Shown: in pieces, positions 1 through 9,463 of the stretch
How the letters are laid out: each line of letters opens with the position of its first letter
Numbering within the stretch: position 1 is the stretch's first letter
From: an uncultured Saprospiraceae bacterium
GTDB lineage: Bacteria > Bacteroidota > Bacteroidia > Chitinophagales > Saprospiraceae
Assembly (NCBI GenBank): GCA_938045585.1
Contig: CALIAU010000022.1
Coordinates: forward strand, 62,001-126,000
DNA length: 64,000 nt
Reading direction: 5' to 3'
Notes under the pieces: model-generated
Database searches by the model: none
What the model saw: only the letters and a program-made list of their open reading frames with translations
Told to the model about the DNA's origin: nothing
Made by a program: the position numbers and the translations under genes

Positions 1-1
1 A

Positions 2-151
<150 letters not shown>

Positions 152-162
152 TAAGAATTTAT

Positions 163-1347
163 TTGGCAACATTAGAGGCTACATATCAACATCTTAAAGG
201 AGACAAGGCCATATGGTTTATTGTTCTCTTTCTTGGAATATTTTCCATCCTTGCAGTGTATTCTGCTACCGGAAGTATGGCCTATAAGATGCGTGATGGG
301 AATACAGAATACTATTTGATTCAACAAATATTATTCATTCTCTTAGGAGCTGGACTAGTTTATACCTGTTATAGGTTAGACTACATGCATTACTCTAAGT
401 TGGCACCCTTGCTCATGTTTATTGCAGTACCCTTATTGGTTTTTACAATAGGATTTGGTACTGAGGTAAACGATGCAAGACGATGGATAACGATTCCTTG
501 GATTGATAAAACATTCCAAGTATCTGATTTCGCAAAATTGGCTCTTATTATTTATGTAGCTAGATCTATAGCAACAAAGCAGGAGTTTATTAAGGATTTT
601 AATAGTGCCTTTGTGCCAATTATTATTCCTGTAGTTCTTGTGTGCGGATTGATTGCACCAGCAGATTTTTCAGGAGCAGGATTGCTCTTTGTAACCTGTG
701 TGCTGATGATGTTTATCGGAAGGATTTCATTGAAATATGTATTCCTTCTAGTATTGATGGGTATAGGTTTATTGGGCTTACTGATTGTGCTTGGAACTCT
801 ATTTCCAGATTATGTAAGACTAGATACCTGGGTAAATAGATATAATGAATTTATGTATAACACAGATGGAGGTTATCAGATTCAGCAATCTAAAATAGCA
901 ATTGCAAGTGGAGAGTGGATAGGTTCAGGGCCAGGAAGTAGTGTGCAAAGAAATTATTTACCATCCCCGTATGCAGATTTTATTTATGCGATAATATGTG
1001 AGGAATATGGTTTGTTGGGAGGCTTAAGTATACTGGGAATATATCTCTGGTTAATGTTTAGATGTATGAGCATAATTACAGAATGTCCAAAAACGTTTGG
1101 GGCAATCTTGGCAGTAGGACTTTGTCTGAATATAGTGATACATGCTTTCGCAAACATTGCAGTGTCTGTCCACTTAGTGCCAGTGACAGGTTTGACATTA
1201 CCAGTAGTAAGTATGGGAGGAACATCAGTGTTATTTACCTGTATTTCCTTTGGGATTATTTTATCAGTGAGTAGATATGTAGAGAATGCAAAGGCACAGC
1301 GCATTGAATTGGAGAAAATGGAATTAATGAATGCGGATAATAATTAG
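163..1347 (+). CDS. ftsW: FtsW, SEDS-family septal peptidoglycan glycosyltransferase
   Basis: This 394-residue polytopic membrane protein of the SEDS family polymerises lipid II at the division septum. The family's NDARRW motif lies near residue 104, and ADFIYA (D272) matches the conserved catalytic Asp region of the large periplasmic loop. The C-terminal block PVTGLTLPVVSMGGTS (about 340-355) is typical of FtsW/RodA. The start is TTG at 163; no ATG occurs in frame until after the first membrane segment, so TTG is the most likely start. Its end overlaps murG by 17 bp, which suggests translational coupling. FtsW is preferred over RodA because of the dcw context. Confidence 0.95.
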   Translation: MATLEATYQHLKGDKAIWFIVLFLGIFSILAVYSATGSMAYKMRDGNTEYYLIQQILFILLGAGLVYTCYRLDYMHYSKLAPLLMFIAVPLLVFTIGFGTEVNDARRWITIPWIDKTFQVSDFAKLALIIYVARSIATKQEFIKDFNSAFVPIIIPVVLVCGLIAPADFSGAGLLFVTCVLMMFIGRISLKYVFLLVLMGIGLLGLLIVLGTLFPDYVRLDTWVNRYNEFMYNTDGGYQIQQSKIAIASGEWIGSGPGSSVQRNYLPSPYADFIYAIICEEYGLLGGLSILGIYLWLMFRCMSIITECPKTFGAILAVGLCLNIVIHAFANIAVSVHLVPVTGLTLPVVSMGGTSVLFTCISFGIILSVSRYVENAKAQRIELEKMELMNADNN

Positions 1348-2416
1348 CGGCGGCGGAACAGGAGGTCATGTGTTTCCTGCTATAGCGATAGCAGATGCAA
1401 TGAAACGAAAAGATCCAAATGTAGAACTACTCTTTGTAGGTGCAAATGGAAAACTTGAAATGGAAAAAGTACCCAAAGCGGGTTACAATATAGAGGGATT
1501 AGATGTAGTGGGCTTCCACAGAAAAAGAATGTGGAGGAATATAGGATTTCCTTTTAAACTGTTTAAAAGTTTAAGGAAGGCCAAAACGATCATTGAAAAA
1601 TTTAGACCAGATGTAGTTGTAGGTGTCGGTGGATATGCAAGTGGTCCTGTACTAAAGCAAGCCCAAAGAATGGGGATTGCAACGGTAATTCAGGAACAAA
1701 ATTCATACCCTGGCGTAACGAACAAATTATTAGCTAAGCAAGCAAATAAGATTTGTGTGGCCTATGACAACATGGAGAGATTTTTCCCAAAAGAAAAATT
1801 AGTGCTGACGGGAAATCCGGTGCGTATGGATTTAGCCATTGACGAATCAGATTTGCCTGCAGCGTATAAGTATTATAAAATTAACTCTGATAAGAGGACT
1901 ACACTGATCATTGGAGGAAGTTTAGGAGCGAAGTCGCTTAATGAAGCGATGAAAAATAGTTTTGCTTTCCTGGAAGAAAGAAGTGATATACAGTTCATTT
2001 GGCAGGTGGGAAAGTTGTATTACGATACGTATAAATCGTGTCGTTCTGCAAGCTTGTCAAACGTACATATACATGCTTTTATCGACCGCATGGATTTTGC
2101 TTATGGTGTAGCAGATGTTCTTATTTGTAGAGCAGGTGCTTTAACAATAGCAGAATTGGCCATGTTACAGAAAGCGGCAATTTTAGTTCCTTCCCCCAAT
2201 GTGTCAGAAGATCATCAGACAAAAAATGCAATGGCATTGGTGGAGAAAGAAGCAGCAGTATTATTGAATGATACTGCATTGGGAAAATGGGAAGAAATGA
2301 TAGTGTCGATTTTAGATGACACAGAAAAACAAAAAGTCTTGAAGAAAAATATTGAAATGTTTGGAAAGCCCAATGCGGCAAATACAATCGCTGATATAAT
2401 TATAGATCTGGTGTAA
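1331..2416 (+). CDS. murG: MurG, UDP-GlcNAc:undecaprenyl-PP-MurNAc-pentapeptide GlcNAc transferase
   Basis: This 361-residue GT28 glycosyltransferase makes lipid II from lipid I on the inner face of the cytoplasmic membrane. The N-terminus carries the glycine-rich SGGGTGGHVFPAIAIADA motif (residues 6-23). The C-terminal half has the sugar-nucleotide-binding segment CRAGALTIAELA, and the length is normal for the family. The ATG at 1331 lies inside the end of ftsW and places the glycine motif at the expected distance from the N-terminus. murC follows after only 5 bp. Confidence 0.97.
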   Translation: MRIIISGGGTGGHVFPAIAIADAMKRKDPNVELLFVGANGKLEMEKVPKAGYNIEGLDVVGFHRKRMWRNIGFPFKLFKSLRKAKTIIEKFRPDVVVGVGGYASGPVLKQAQRMGIATVIQEQNSYPGVTNKLLAKQANKICVAYDNMERFFPKEKLVLTGNPVRMDLAIDESDLPAAYKYYKINSDKRTTLIIGGSLGAKSLNEAMKNSFAFLEERSDIQFIWQVGKLYYDTYKSCRSASLSNVHIHAFIDRMDFAYGVADVLICRAGALTIAELAMLQKAAILVPSPNVSEDHQTKNAMALVEKEAAVLLNDTALGKWEEMIVSILDDTEKQKVLKKNIEMFGKPNAANTIADIIIDLV

Positions 2417-2421
2417 ATAGT

Positions 2422-3777
2422 ATGGAAAAGAAGATTGAAATATCAAAAGTGCAGAATATATACTTCGTAGGAATCGGAGGTATTGGCATGAGTGCAATAG
2501 CAAGATATTTTAATAAGCAAGGAAAAAATATAAGTGGTTACGATAAAGTAAGCACGCTCCTCACCAAAACGTTGGAAGAGGAAGGCATGAAAATCCAGTA
2601 CGAGGAGGTAGTTGACAAGGTTCCAGATGGTATTGAGTTGGTGATTTATACACCTGCGATACCCAAGGATCAAAGGATACTGACACATTTTCAAACGAAG
2701 GGATTTGTTGTTATGAAACGATCGGAAGCTTTGGGGCTGATTAGCAAGGAAACACGATGTGTTGCCATTGCAGGAACGCACGGAAAAACCAGCACGAGCT
2801 CATTAGTAACACATGTTTTGAAACATTCGGGTAAAAATCCTACTGCCTTTGTTGGTGGCATAATGAAAAATTACGCATCAAACTACATTGCTGGAGACAG
2901 TGATATAGTTGTCGTAGAAGCTGATGAATATGACAGATCATTTCTGACTCTTGAGCCAGAAATTACTGTATTGATTTCAGTAGATGCAGATCATTTAGAC
3001 ATCTACGGGAATCATGAGATAATGCTAGATAGTTTTAGAGAGTTTCTCCTTAAAACGAAAGAGAATGGCACTATAATTCTCCATACAAAAGTAGTAGAAC
3101 GTTTAGGTGCAGCTTGCTTAGATAAACTGAGAGACAAATCTATTTATGTCTTAGCCTATGGGCAAGAGATGGTTGGAATTGCAGAACAGACCAAGGTCTT
3201 TGCTCATAATACCTGTGGCTTCTTTACTGGAAATCATAATAAAGAAAATGCGATTGCAGCTTTATTGGTAGGAGAGCAGTTTGGAGTCAGTGATGAAGAG
3301 TTTATTGATGCTATTTGTTCTTTCAAGGGGATAAAAAGAAGGTTTGAAAAAGTGTATGAAAAAGGGGAGGTCGTATATGTAGATGACTATGCACATCATC
3401 CTACTGAAATTAAAGCTGCAATAAGTGCCATTAGAAAATTAGCTGGAGATAGAAAGGTGACGGGAATTTTTCAACCCCACCTGTATAGTAGAACTAGAGA
3501 TTTTCAAGATGGATTTGCGGAGGAGTTGTCAAAGTTGGATAATATCATCTTACTAGACATTTATCCAGCACGTGAATTACCAATTGCCGGAGTGAGTTCA
3601 GATATAATATTTGATAAAATTAACAATCCAAATAAACGTAAAAGCAGTAAAGAAAATTTAATACATGATCTCAATAAGAAAAAAGATAATGTGATTTTAA
3701 CGATTGGTGCAGGGGATATCGACACCTGTGTACCAATGATTAGAAAACTACTAGAACAGGAATATGGCAAAGAATAG
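2422..3777 (+). CDS. murC: MurC, UDP-N-acetylmuramate--L-alanine ligase
   Basis: This 451-residue Mur ligase attaches L-alanine to UDP-MurNAc using ATP in the cytoplasm. The N-terminal Rossmann segment reads FVGIGGIGMSAIARY, as expected for MurC. The ATP-binding loop AGTHGKTSTSS is at about residues 117-127, followed by the central EADEYDRSF and the C-terminal DDYAHHPTEI. The length is typical. The gene begins 5 bp after murG and overlaps ftsQ by 14 bp, consistent with one dcw transcript. No ddl gene lies between murC and ftsQ. Confidence 0.97.
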   Translation: MEKKIEISKVQNIYFVGIGGIGMSAIARYFNKQGKNISGYDKVSTLLTKTLEEEGMKIQYEEVVDKVPDGIELVIYTPAIPKDQRILTHFQTKGFVVMKRSEALGLISKETRCVAIAGTHGKTSTSSLVTHVLKHSGKNPTAFVGGIMKNYASNYIAGDSDIVVVEADEYDRSFLTLEPEITVLISVDADHLDIYGNHEIMLDSFREFLLKTKENGTIILHTKVVERLGAACLDKLRDKSIYVLAYGQEMVGIAEQTKVFAHNTCGFFTGNHNKENAIAALLVGEQFGVSDEEFIDAICSFKGIKRRFEKVYEKGEVVYVDDYAHHPTEIKAAISAIRKLAGDRKVTGIFQPHLYSRTRDFQDGFAEELSKLDNIILLDIYPARELPIAGVSSDIIFDKINNPNKRKSSKENLIHDLNKKKDNVILTIGAGDIDTCVPMIRKLLEQEYGKE

Positions 3778-4546
3778 CATGGTACCTAAAAAATTGATTG
3801 CACAATTACTCTCGTCCGTCTTGATGGCCGCAGTGCTTGTTATGTTGGGATTTGCAATTAATGCAAAATCAAATTCGAAGCTCAATCATTGCACTATTTC
3901 TGTAGATGCCTTAGCAGATAAGAAATATTTGATTTCTAAAAAGGATGTTAAAAATATCTTGGATAACACCCTAGGCTTTGACATTATGAATGCAGTAATA
4001 GATGATTTGGATCTGATGGTGATGGAAGCTGCAATTCTAAAAGATAAACGTGTGCTAACAGCAGAAGTGTATCTGGAACATAAAAACCAAATGGTAGTAA
4101 AAGTGGTACAGAGAAAACCGATAGTACGGATTTCAGATATGAATGCAAACAATTACTATCTCGATGAAGAAGGCAAACGTGTACCACATGTAATAAACGA
4201 AAGTGTGCGTGTGCCAGTAGTAACAGGATTTATAGATGGCTATACACAGAATTATGCGCAGATGAAAAAGAATAATCTCAACGATATCTTTTTATTAGTA
4301 AATAAAATTCGAAAAGACGATTTCTTGGCACCCCTAATCGAACAAATACATATTGAAGAAAATAAAGAAATACTCTTAGTGCCAAAAATGGGCAAAAAGA
4401 AAATCATAATAGGCAATACAGAAAACTTAGATGACAAACTCTATAATTTAAAAACCTATTACAGACAAGGAACGAAGAAAGTGGGCATTGATAAATTTGC
4501 GATTCTTGATCTGAGATATAAAAATCAAGTTGTAGGAAGAACCTAA
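3764..4546 (+). CDS. ftsQ: FtsQ/DivIB cell division protein
   Basis: This 260-residue protein has a short cytoplasmic tail, one membrane segment (about residues 12-31) and an extracytoplasmic region. That matches bitopic FtsQ, which links FtsA/FtsZ to septal wall synthesis. Sequence conservation in this family is low; the YLDEEGKRVP stretch and the beta-rich C-terminal half are consistent with the FtsQ domain. The assignment leans heavily on position between murC (14 bp overlap) and ftsA (14 bp gap). Confidence 0.85.
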   Translation: MAKNSMVPKKLIAQLLSSVLMAAVLVMLGFAINAKSNSKLNHCTISVDALADKKYLISKKDVKNILDNTLGFDIMNAVIDDLDLMVMEAAILKDKRVLTAEVYLEHKNQMVVKVVQRKPIVRISDMNANNYYLDEEGKRVPHVINESVRVPVVTGFIDGYTQNYAQMKKNNLNDIFLLVNKIRKDDFLAPLIEQIHIEENKEILLVPKMGKKKIIIGNTENLDDKLYNLKTYYRQGTKKVGIDKFAILDLRYKNQVVGRT

Positions 4547-4560
4547 AAACTATTTTAATT

Positions 4561-5871
4561 ATGAATTACTCAACAGAATATACCAGCTACGGAGACCTTG
4601 CAGTAGCCCTTGATATAGGGACGACAAAAGTGTGTGCCATTGCAGGTCATCGCAACGAATTTGGCAAAGTTGAAATCGTGGGAGTAGGGAGAGTAGACTC
4701 GCAAGGCGTATCACGGGGAGTCGTGTCAAATATTGATAAGACAGTTGCAGCTATTGCTGAGGCTATTAAAATAGCAGAACAAAACAGCGGGAAGAAATTT
4801 AAATCAGTCCATGTAGGTGTTGCAGGACAGCATATAAAAAGTTTGCACCACCATGGTATGCTGACAAGAAATGATGCTACCTCTGAAATATCCGAGACAG
4901 ATATAGAACGCCTGATTAAGGATATGTATAAGGTAGTGTTACCTCCAGGTGATAAAATACTGCATATCCTGCCTCAAGAATTTACAGTAGACAATGAGAC
5001 GGACATAACTGACCCAGTCGGTATGTCAGGGATACGTTTAGAGGCTAACTTTCATATTATAACAGGTCAGATTTCTGCATCTAGAAATATTATTAAATGT
5101 GTCGAGAAGGTAGGGCTGGATGTAAAAGATATGACGCTAGAACCGATTGCTTCCTCTGCATCTGTTCTTGGACCAGAAGAGAAAGAAGCAGGTGTTGCTA
5201 TGGTGGATATCGGTGGTGGAACTACAGATATAACCATATTCAAAGATGGTATTATCAGACACACTGCAGTAATTCCATTTGGTGGTAATGTTATCACAAA
5301 AGATATTCGTGAAGGATGTACGGTGATGAACGATCAGGCAGAGAAACTAAAAACAAAGTTTGGATCTGCATTGGCATCAGAGATAATTGATAATAGAATT
5401 ATTACCATTCCAGGATTCCGTGGAAGAGAACCAAAAGAGATCTCTGAAAAGAATTTAGCAAAAATAATTCAGGCAAGATTAGAAGAGATTTTTGATTATG
5501 TCCTATGGGAAATACGTCGATCAGGATATGAAAGAAAGCTAATAGCTGGTATCGTTTTGACAGGAGGAGGATCTTTATTGAAACACATCAATTTACTTGC
5601 AGAAAAACATACAGGATTTGAATGTCGTATAGGGAAACCTGTTGACCATCTTGCGCATGGCTATGCCGATGCATTGGCTAGTCCAATATTTGCAACGGGC
5701 ATAGGACTACTTATTACTGCGATCGAAAATATGGAAACATCTGATCAGGAAACTATGGATGTAGTGACACCATCAAACGAAACAAGGAAAGGAACAGAAA
5801 AGGAATGGATGAATAAAATTTTCAGCTATACCAAATCATTTTTTGAAAACACACCGGATTCGGATTTTTAA
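4561..5871 (+). CDS. ftsA: FtsA, actin-like division protein
   Basis: This 436-residue actin/Hsp70-fold ATPase anchors FtsZ to the membrane. Seen: the phosphate-1 motif ALDIGTTKVCAIAG near the N-terminus, GVAGQHIKS within the region expected to be the SHS2/1C domain, phosphate-2 VDIGGGTTDITIF around residue 220, and the adenosine motif IVLTGGGSLL near 335. The C-terminus WMNKIFSYTKSFFENT fits the amphipathic membrane-targeting helix known for FtsA. It is 18 bp upstream of ftsZ, as in most bacteria. Confidence 0.96.
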   Translation: MNYSTEYTSYGDLAVALDIGTTKVCAIAGHRNEFGKVEIVGVGRVDSQGVSRGVVSNIDKTVAAIAEAIKIAEQNSGKKFKSVHVGVAGQHIKSLHHHGMLTRNDATSEISETDIERLIKDMYKVVLPPGDKILHILPQEFTVDNETDITDPVGMSGIRLEANFHIITGQISASRNIIKCVEKVGLDVKDMTLEPIASSASVLGPEEKEAGVAMVDIGGGTTDITIFKDGIIRHTAVIPFGGNVITKDIREGCTVMNDQAEKLKTKFGSALASEIIDNRIITIPGFRGREPKEISEKNLAKIIQARLEEIFDYVLWEIRRSGYERKLIAGIVLTGGGSLLKHINLLAEKHTGFECRIGKPVDHLAHGYADALASPIFATGIGLLITAIENMETSDQETMDVVTPSNETRKGTEKEWMNKIFSYTKSFFENTPDSDF

Positions 5872-5889
5872 ACCCACAACAAGATTACT

Positions 5890-7329
5890 ATGTTATTTGA
5901 TATGCCAAAAAAAGAATCACACATTATAAAAGTCATCGGAGTCGGTGGTGGTGGTGGAAATGCAGTAGGTCACATGTACTCTGAAGGTATAGTAGGAGTA
6001 GACTTTGCAATATGCAACACGGATAATCAAGCCTTGGAACATAATGCAATTCCATACAAAATTCAATTAGGTATGAACCTGACTGCTGGAAACGGAGCTG
6101 GATCAAAACCTGAAGTGGGAAAACAATCATGTATCGAATCAATTGATGAGGTACGGAAGTATCTAGAAGATACGAAGATGCTTTTTATCACCGCTGGTAT
6201 GGGAGGGGGAACCGGAACTGGAGCTGCACCTATCATTGCTCAAGCAGCTAAAGAAATGGAAATTCTTACAGTTGCTATTGTAACCATTCCTTTTAAATTC
6301 GAAGGTTTGAGAAGAAAGCGACAAGCATTTGAAGGTTTAGAGAATCTAAAGAAAAATGTAGATGCAATACTTGTAATTTCTAATGATCGCTTAAGTGAAA
6401 TTTATGGAGATCTTGGAATTGGAGAGGCCTTTGCCAAAGCGGACAATATATTGACTACAGCAGCAAAGGGTATTGCTGAAATAATTACTGTACCAGGAAT
6501 CGTAAATGTAGATTTTGAAGATGTAAATACAGTAATGCGTAGTAGTGGGGTAGCTATTATGGGTAGTGCAATAAAATCAGGAACAGATAGAGCGAGACAA
6601 GCAATTCACACAGCACTTAATTCTCCTTTGTTGGAAGATAACGATATCAGAGGGGCACAACATATTCTTCTGAATATTACTTCTGGAAAGAAAGAAGTGA
6701 CAATGGCTGAAATTTCTGAAATCACTGAGTATGTGCAGGAAGAAGCAGGATACGGGACAGATCTTATCTGGGGACATTGTGTAGATGAATCATATGATGA
6801 CGAGCTAAGTGTAACTCTAATTGCAACAGGTTTTGAAGAAGGAAGACAAAAAGCAAAAGAAGCAGAAAATTCCAAAGTTGTAAAAGTAAATATGGATGGC
6901 CAGGAATTAGAAGTTATAGACTTGAATTTGTCAGAAGAGCCGGCTGCTCCTTCAAGAAGAGTAGTAGAGTTTGATACTACAGAAGTAGAACAGACAATAC
7001 GAGATATTTCCACTGGTTCCAAAACCATGACTGAAAATTCAATGGAAGAACCAACGATTCGAAGAGCAGAGTCTGTTGAAAATAATGTGAAACAAGAAAA
7101 TGAAGAAGCAAGAAGAGAATACTACCGAAACTTAAATGCAAAGGCTATGGATTCACCAAAATCCTTATCGCAAATGGAATCTGAACCAGCCTATTTAAGA
7201 AGAAATGTGCAGTTAGATGATGTGGAAGGTTCTGCATATAGCAAAGAATCAAATTTGTCGATAAGCAATGATCTGGATAAGCCGATCATTGAATCACGCA
7301 ACTCTTTTCTGCATGATAATGTAGATTAG
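5890..7329 (+). CDS. ftsZ: FtsZ, tubulin-like division GTPase
   Basis: This 479-residue protein forms the Z-ring. The GTPase domain fills roughly residues 10-330, with the tubulin signature GGGTGTGAAP near residue 105 and NTDNQAL near residue 40. A long acidic, glutamate-rich linker follows (about 340-465). The extreme C-terminus NSFLHDNVD is probably the conserved peptide that binds FtsA. The ATG at 5890 is the first in frame and gives the usual N-terminal length. It is the last gene of the dcw operon, followed by a strong terminator. Confidence 0.97.
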   Translation: MLFDMPKKESHIIKVIGVGGGGGNAVGHMYSEGIVGVDFAICNTDNQALEHNAIPYKIQLGMNLTAGNGAGSKPEVGKQSCIESIDEVRKYLEDTKMLFITAGMGGGTGTGAAPIIAQAAKEMEILTVAIVTIPFKFEGLRRKRQAFEGLENLKKNVDAILVISNDRLSEIYGDLGIGEAFAKADNILTTAAKGIAEIITVPGIVNVDFEDVNTVMRSSGVAIMGSAIKSGTDRARQAIHTALNSPLLEDNDIRGAQHILLNITSGKKEVTMAEISEITEYVQEEAGYGTDLIWGHCVDESYDDELSVTLIATGFEEGRQKAKEAENSKVVKVNMDGQELEVIDLNLSEEPAAPSRRVVEFDTTEVEQTIRDISTGSKTMTENSMEEPTIRRAESVENNVKQENEEARREYYRNLNAKAMDSPKSLSQMESEPAYLRRNVQLDDVEGSAYSKESNLSISNDLDKPIIESRNSFLHDNVD

Positions 7330-7386
7330 ACTAAATACGGATTTCGTCTTTTTATTATACTCTCTTTTATGAGATTGGTTTATTGT

Positions 7387-7417
7387 AAGCCCGGAGCCTT
7401 CCGGGCTTCTTTTTTTT
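7387..7417 (+). terminator. Rho-independent terminator of the dcw operon
   Basis: A perfect 9-bp stem (AAGCCCGGA at 7387-7395 pairing with TCCGGGCTT at 7400-7408) with a 4-nt loop is followed by C and a run of eight T. It lies 58 bp after the ftsZ stop and points away from the operon. Confidence 0.9.
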
Positions 7418-7442
7418 GGTTGAGGCTGAGGTTTATTATCCT

Positions 7443-7862
7443 CTAATTGCGTTCACCTACCAAAGTAAGTAAGCAAGTACCTTCTTGAACCATTAATGTG
7501 ATTTGATTACCTCCAGAAGGGAGAGAATTATCTGTACAACCATTATTTCCACAAACTGAGAATTCCTCATTTGTAAGAGAATAAGTTCCGTCTATGAAAA
7601 CCTCCTCACCAGTAAATTCACCCTCTAATAAGTACTCTGCTTCAAACACATTACCAAAAGTAAAAAGCATGTTCCCTGAAAAATTGAATGAGGTACCTAA
7701 TATTATATTATTTCCCTCAACAACAGATATATCTTGATCAGAGTTTTCACATGACTTCTCTAAAGAAATTATGTTATATGTTCCAGTGATTTCAATAGGG
7801 TCTTCACTACATGAGAAAAAAGCTAGAGAAAATAAAATAATTAGAGTACTTAGTTTTTTCAT
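7443..7862 (-). CDS. Small secreted lipoprotein, lipocalin-like
   Basis: A 139-residue protein with a lipoprotein signal peptide: hydrophobic segment residues 7-16 and lipobox FFSC with the lipid-accepting Cys18. After the cysteine, ITGTYNIIS and alternating short beta strands resemble small Bacteroidota lipocalin-like lipoproteins, but no catalytic motif is present. Four further cysteines (SCENS, VCGNNGC, GTCLL) could form disulfides. It is convergent with ftsZ. No specific function can be given. Confidence 0.7.
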   Translation of the reverse strand: MKKLSTLIILFSLAFFSCSEDPIEITGTYNIISLEKSCENSDQDISVVEGNNIILGTSFNFSGNMLFTFGNVFEAEYLLEGEFTGEEVFIDGTYSLTNEEFSVCGNNGCTDNSLPSGGNQITLMVQEGTCLLTLVGERN

Positions 7863-8017
7863 AATTATTCTTGTTAGAATATTGATTTAACGATTGTTAG
7901 GTAAAAATAGTGGGTGCTTAAAGTTAAATATATAGCTTATTGCCAAAATTATCGTTTAATCCATCAGATATGGTTAGTTTAGAATTCCTTACTTTTGAGA
8001 CTCTTTGTTTCTAAATA

Positions 8018-8091
8018 GGCCGCGTAGTTCAACTGGATAGAATATCGGATTTCGGCTCCGACGGTTGGGGGTTCGAATCCTCCCGCGGTCA
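8018..8091 (+). tRNA. tRNA-Arg (anticodon UCG)
   Basis: The full cloverleaf folds by eye. The acceptor stem is GGCCGCG/CGCGGTC with one G-U pair, the D stem is GTTC/GAAT, and the anticodon stem is TCGGA/TCCGA around loop TTTCGGC. The anticodon TCG is at 8052-8054. There is a 5-nt variable loop, a T stem GGGGG/CCTCC around TTCGAAT, and discriminator A at 8091. The 3' CCA is not encoded. It reads CGA arginine codons. Confidence 0.95.
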
Positions 8092-8147
8092 CTATTTCAA
8101 ATAAAGCAAGGCATATTTGGCCCTGTTATTCCTTAAAATGCAAAAAG

Positions 8148-8180
8148 AAAGGTCAAGCGATTGCTTGACCTTTTCTTTTT
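8148..8180 (+). terminator. Terminator downstream of tRNA-Arg
   Basis: Stem GGTCAAGC (8151-8158) and GCTTGACC (8163-8170) with loop GATT, extended by AAA/TTT, then a T-rich tract to 8180. It lies 56 bp after the tRNA and would end its transcript. Confidence 0.85.
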
Positions 8181-8215
8181 TCAGTTTAGTATCTGTAGTT
8201 GTATCTACATTAACT
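8181..8215 (+). repeat. Palindromic repeat, copy 1
   Basis: A 35-bp segment starting TCAGTTTAGT and ending TACATTAACT. Its reverse complement recurs at 8328-8364 with a 4-nt length difference near the middle. The unit is itself an imperfect palindrome (AGTT...AACT at the ends, TGTAG...CTACA inside). Function unknown. Confidence 0.65.
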
Positions 8216-8280
8216 AGAGGATATGTCTCCATGTCACTCGCTATTTTGACGTAGAATTTCTGAGAAGTAACATGTTTTCG

Positions 8281-8325
8281 AAAAAAAAATAAAAAAAATA
8301 AAAAAGGCCAGCTAAACAGCTGGCC
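8281..8325 (-). terminator. Strong minus-strand terminator with no obvious gene in front
   Basis: On the minus strand a perfect 8-bp hairpin (GGCCAGCT/AGCTGGCC, plus-strand arms 8306-8313 and 8318-8325, loop 4 nt) is followed by a T-rich tract of about 25 nt (8305 down to 8281). No ORF precedes it on the minus strand between 8326 and the terminator at 8879, so it may end a non-coding RNA. Confidence 0.7.
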
Positions 8326-8327
8326 AT

Positions 8328-8364
8328 AGTTAATGTAGTTATCTCTAACTACACACTAAACTGA
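8328..8364 (-). repeat. Palindromic repeat, copy 2 (inverted)
   Basis: A 37-bp inverted partner of 8181-8215. On the minus strand it contains the clean hairpin TGTAGTTA-GAGA-TAACTACA and sits directly upstream of the minus-strand terminator at 8281-8325. It could be part of a structured RNA or a protein-binding palindrome. Confidence 0.65.
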
Positions 8365-8872
8365 AATAAATCGAGCAATCTAAAACTTAGGGGTGCTAAG
8401 TGTTTTAATTAAACAGATTAGATGCCCGTATTAAAGGGTGTTCAGTGTTAAGGATATTACACAAATAGGTGTTTATGTTTATCACTGAATGTTAAATATA
8501 TCGATTTACAGCCTCTAAAGCAAGATTATTAAGATATAGCTATGATTAGAATGAGCTATTTTACATAAGCGGATGCTTTTATGCTATAAATGGTGCCAAT
8601 ATACAGAATATCATGTAGAAAAAGGTAAGGCAGTGCAAAAATGCACTGCCTCTTAGCTAACACCCTTATAATTGAGAAAATGAGAAACTTCTGCAAATAT
8701 AGATATTATTAAATCTTACAACAAGTTGAATTTAAGTCAGATCAAGTGATGATTTCGTAAATCACTGATAATGAGTGATGAGCGTATAATAAAAAGAATA
8801 TATTAATTAGTTAATCGTATAAATTGGAAAATAGACGTCATTTTAAAGTGGTATCATGAAATAGAATATATA
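8365..8872. other. ORF-free intergenic stretch with one strong hairpin
   Basis: No convincing coding frame is present on either strand. The one clear structure is a perfect 9-bp hairpin, GGCAGTGCA/TGCACTGCC (arms 8629-8637 and 8642-8650, loop AAAA). On the minus strand it is followed by TTACCTTTTT, so it could be a weak minus-strand terminator. The rest is AT-rich with many stops. It may hold small RNAs. Confidence 0.4.
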
Positions 8873-8905
8873 AAAAAAGGTCTTGATGTTTTCAAGACCT
8901 TTTTT
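8873..8905. terminator. Bidirectional terminator between DUF2853 gene and ORF-free region
   Basis: Stem GGTCTTGA (8879-8886) and TCAAGACC (8892-8899) with a 5-nt loop, preceded by an A run and followed by a T run, so it can act on both strands. It lies 18 bp beyond the stop of the minus-strand DUF2853 gene. Confidence 0.85.
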
Positions 8906-8922
8906 GTTGGGTTTAGTTTAGA

Positions 8923-9261
8923 CTACTTGAATACGGAAGTCTTCTTTAGCTCCTTTGTAAGGAGGTAATAAACAACAGCTCGGTATTTATTTCTATTCCC
9001 TTTGCCCATTGTTTTCATTACTCTATCCATAGCATTGTCTAACTTGGCACCTTCTTTTACACCAAGTTTCTTAGCACAAAATCCCTTCTTAATTCTTGTT
9101 AATTCTGCTGGATCAGATCCTGCAACGGTACTTGCATCTTTATTGTATAAAGAAGGACCACAAGCCTTAGCTACAGCTCTTAATAATTTGTCATCTACTT
9201 TTACTTTAAGCTTAGTAAGCTGTTTTGTATAGGTCGCTATACAGTCGTCAAATTTGCCCAT
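8923..9261 (-). CDS. DUF2853 family protein
   Basis: A 112-residue basic cytoplasmic protein. The segments ACGPSLYNKDASTVAGSD, ELTRIKKGFCAKKLG, DRVMKTMGKGNRNKYRA and VYYLLTKEL match the DUF2853 family as I know it. That family has no assigned biochemical role. No signal peptide or membrane segment is visible. Monocistronic: preceded by about 200 bp of AT-rich DNA and followed by a bidirectional terminator. Confidence 0.85.
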   Translation of the reverse strand: MGKFDDCIATYTKQLTKLKVKVDDKLLRAVAKACGPSLYNKDASTVAGSDPAELTRIKKGFCAKKLGVKEGAKLDNAMDRVMKTMGKGNRNKYRAVVYYLLTKELKKTSVFK

Positions 9262-9463
9262 AATCAGGTTTGTTTAAGATTAAAAAATTTCGTTAAAAGT
9301 ATAAAGAACGTGAAATATTAGAAATATTAATAATTTGACACATATAAGTTTTAATTATAATATAATTTTTTAATTATATATAAAATATATTCGTAAAGTT
9401 TATTACATTCATTTATAATAGATTAGACATTACAATTTTTTCTATTTGTATAAAATTTGAAAC

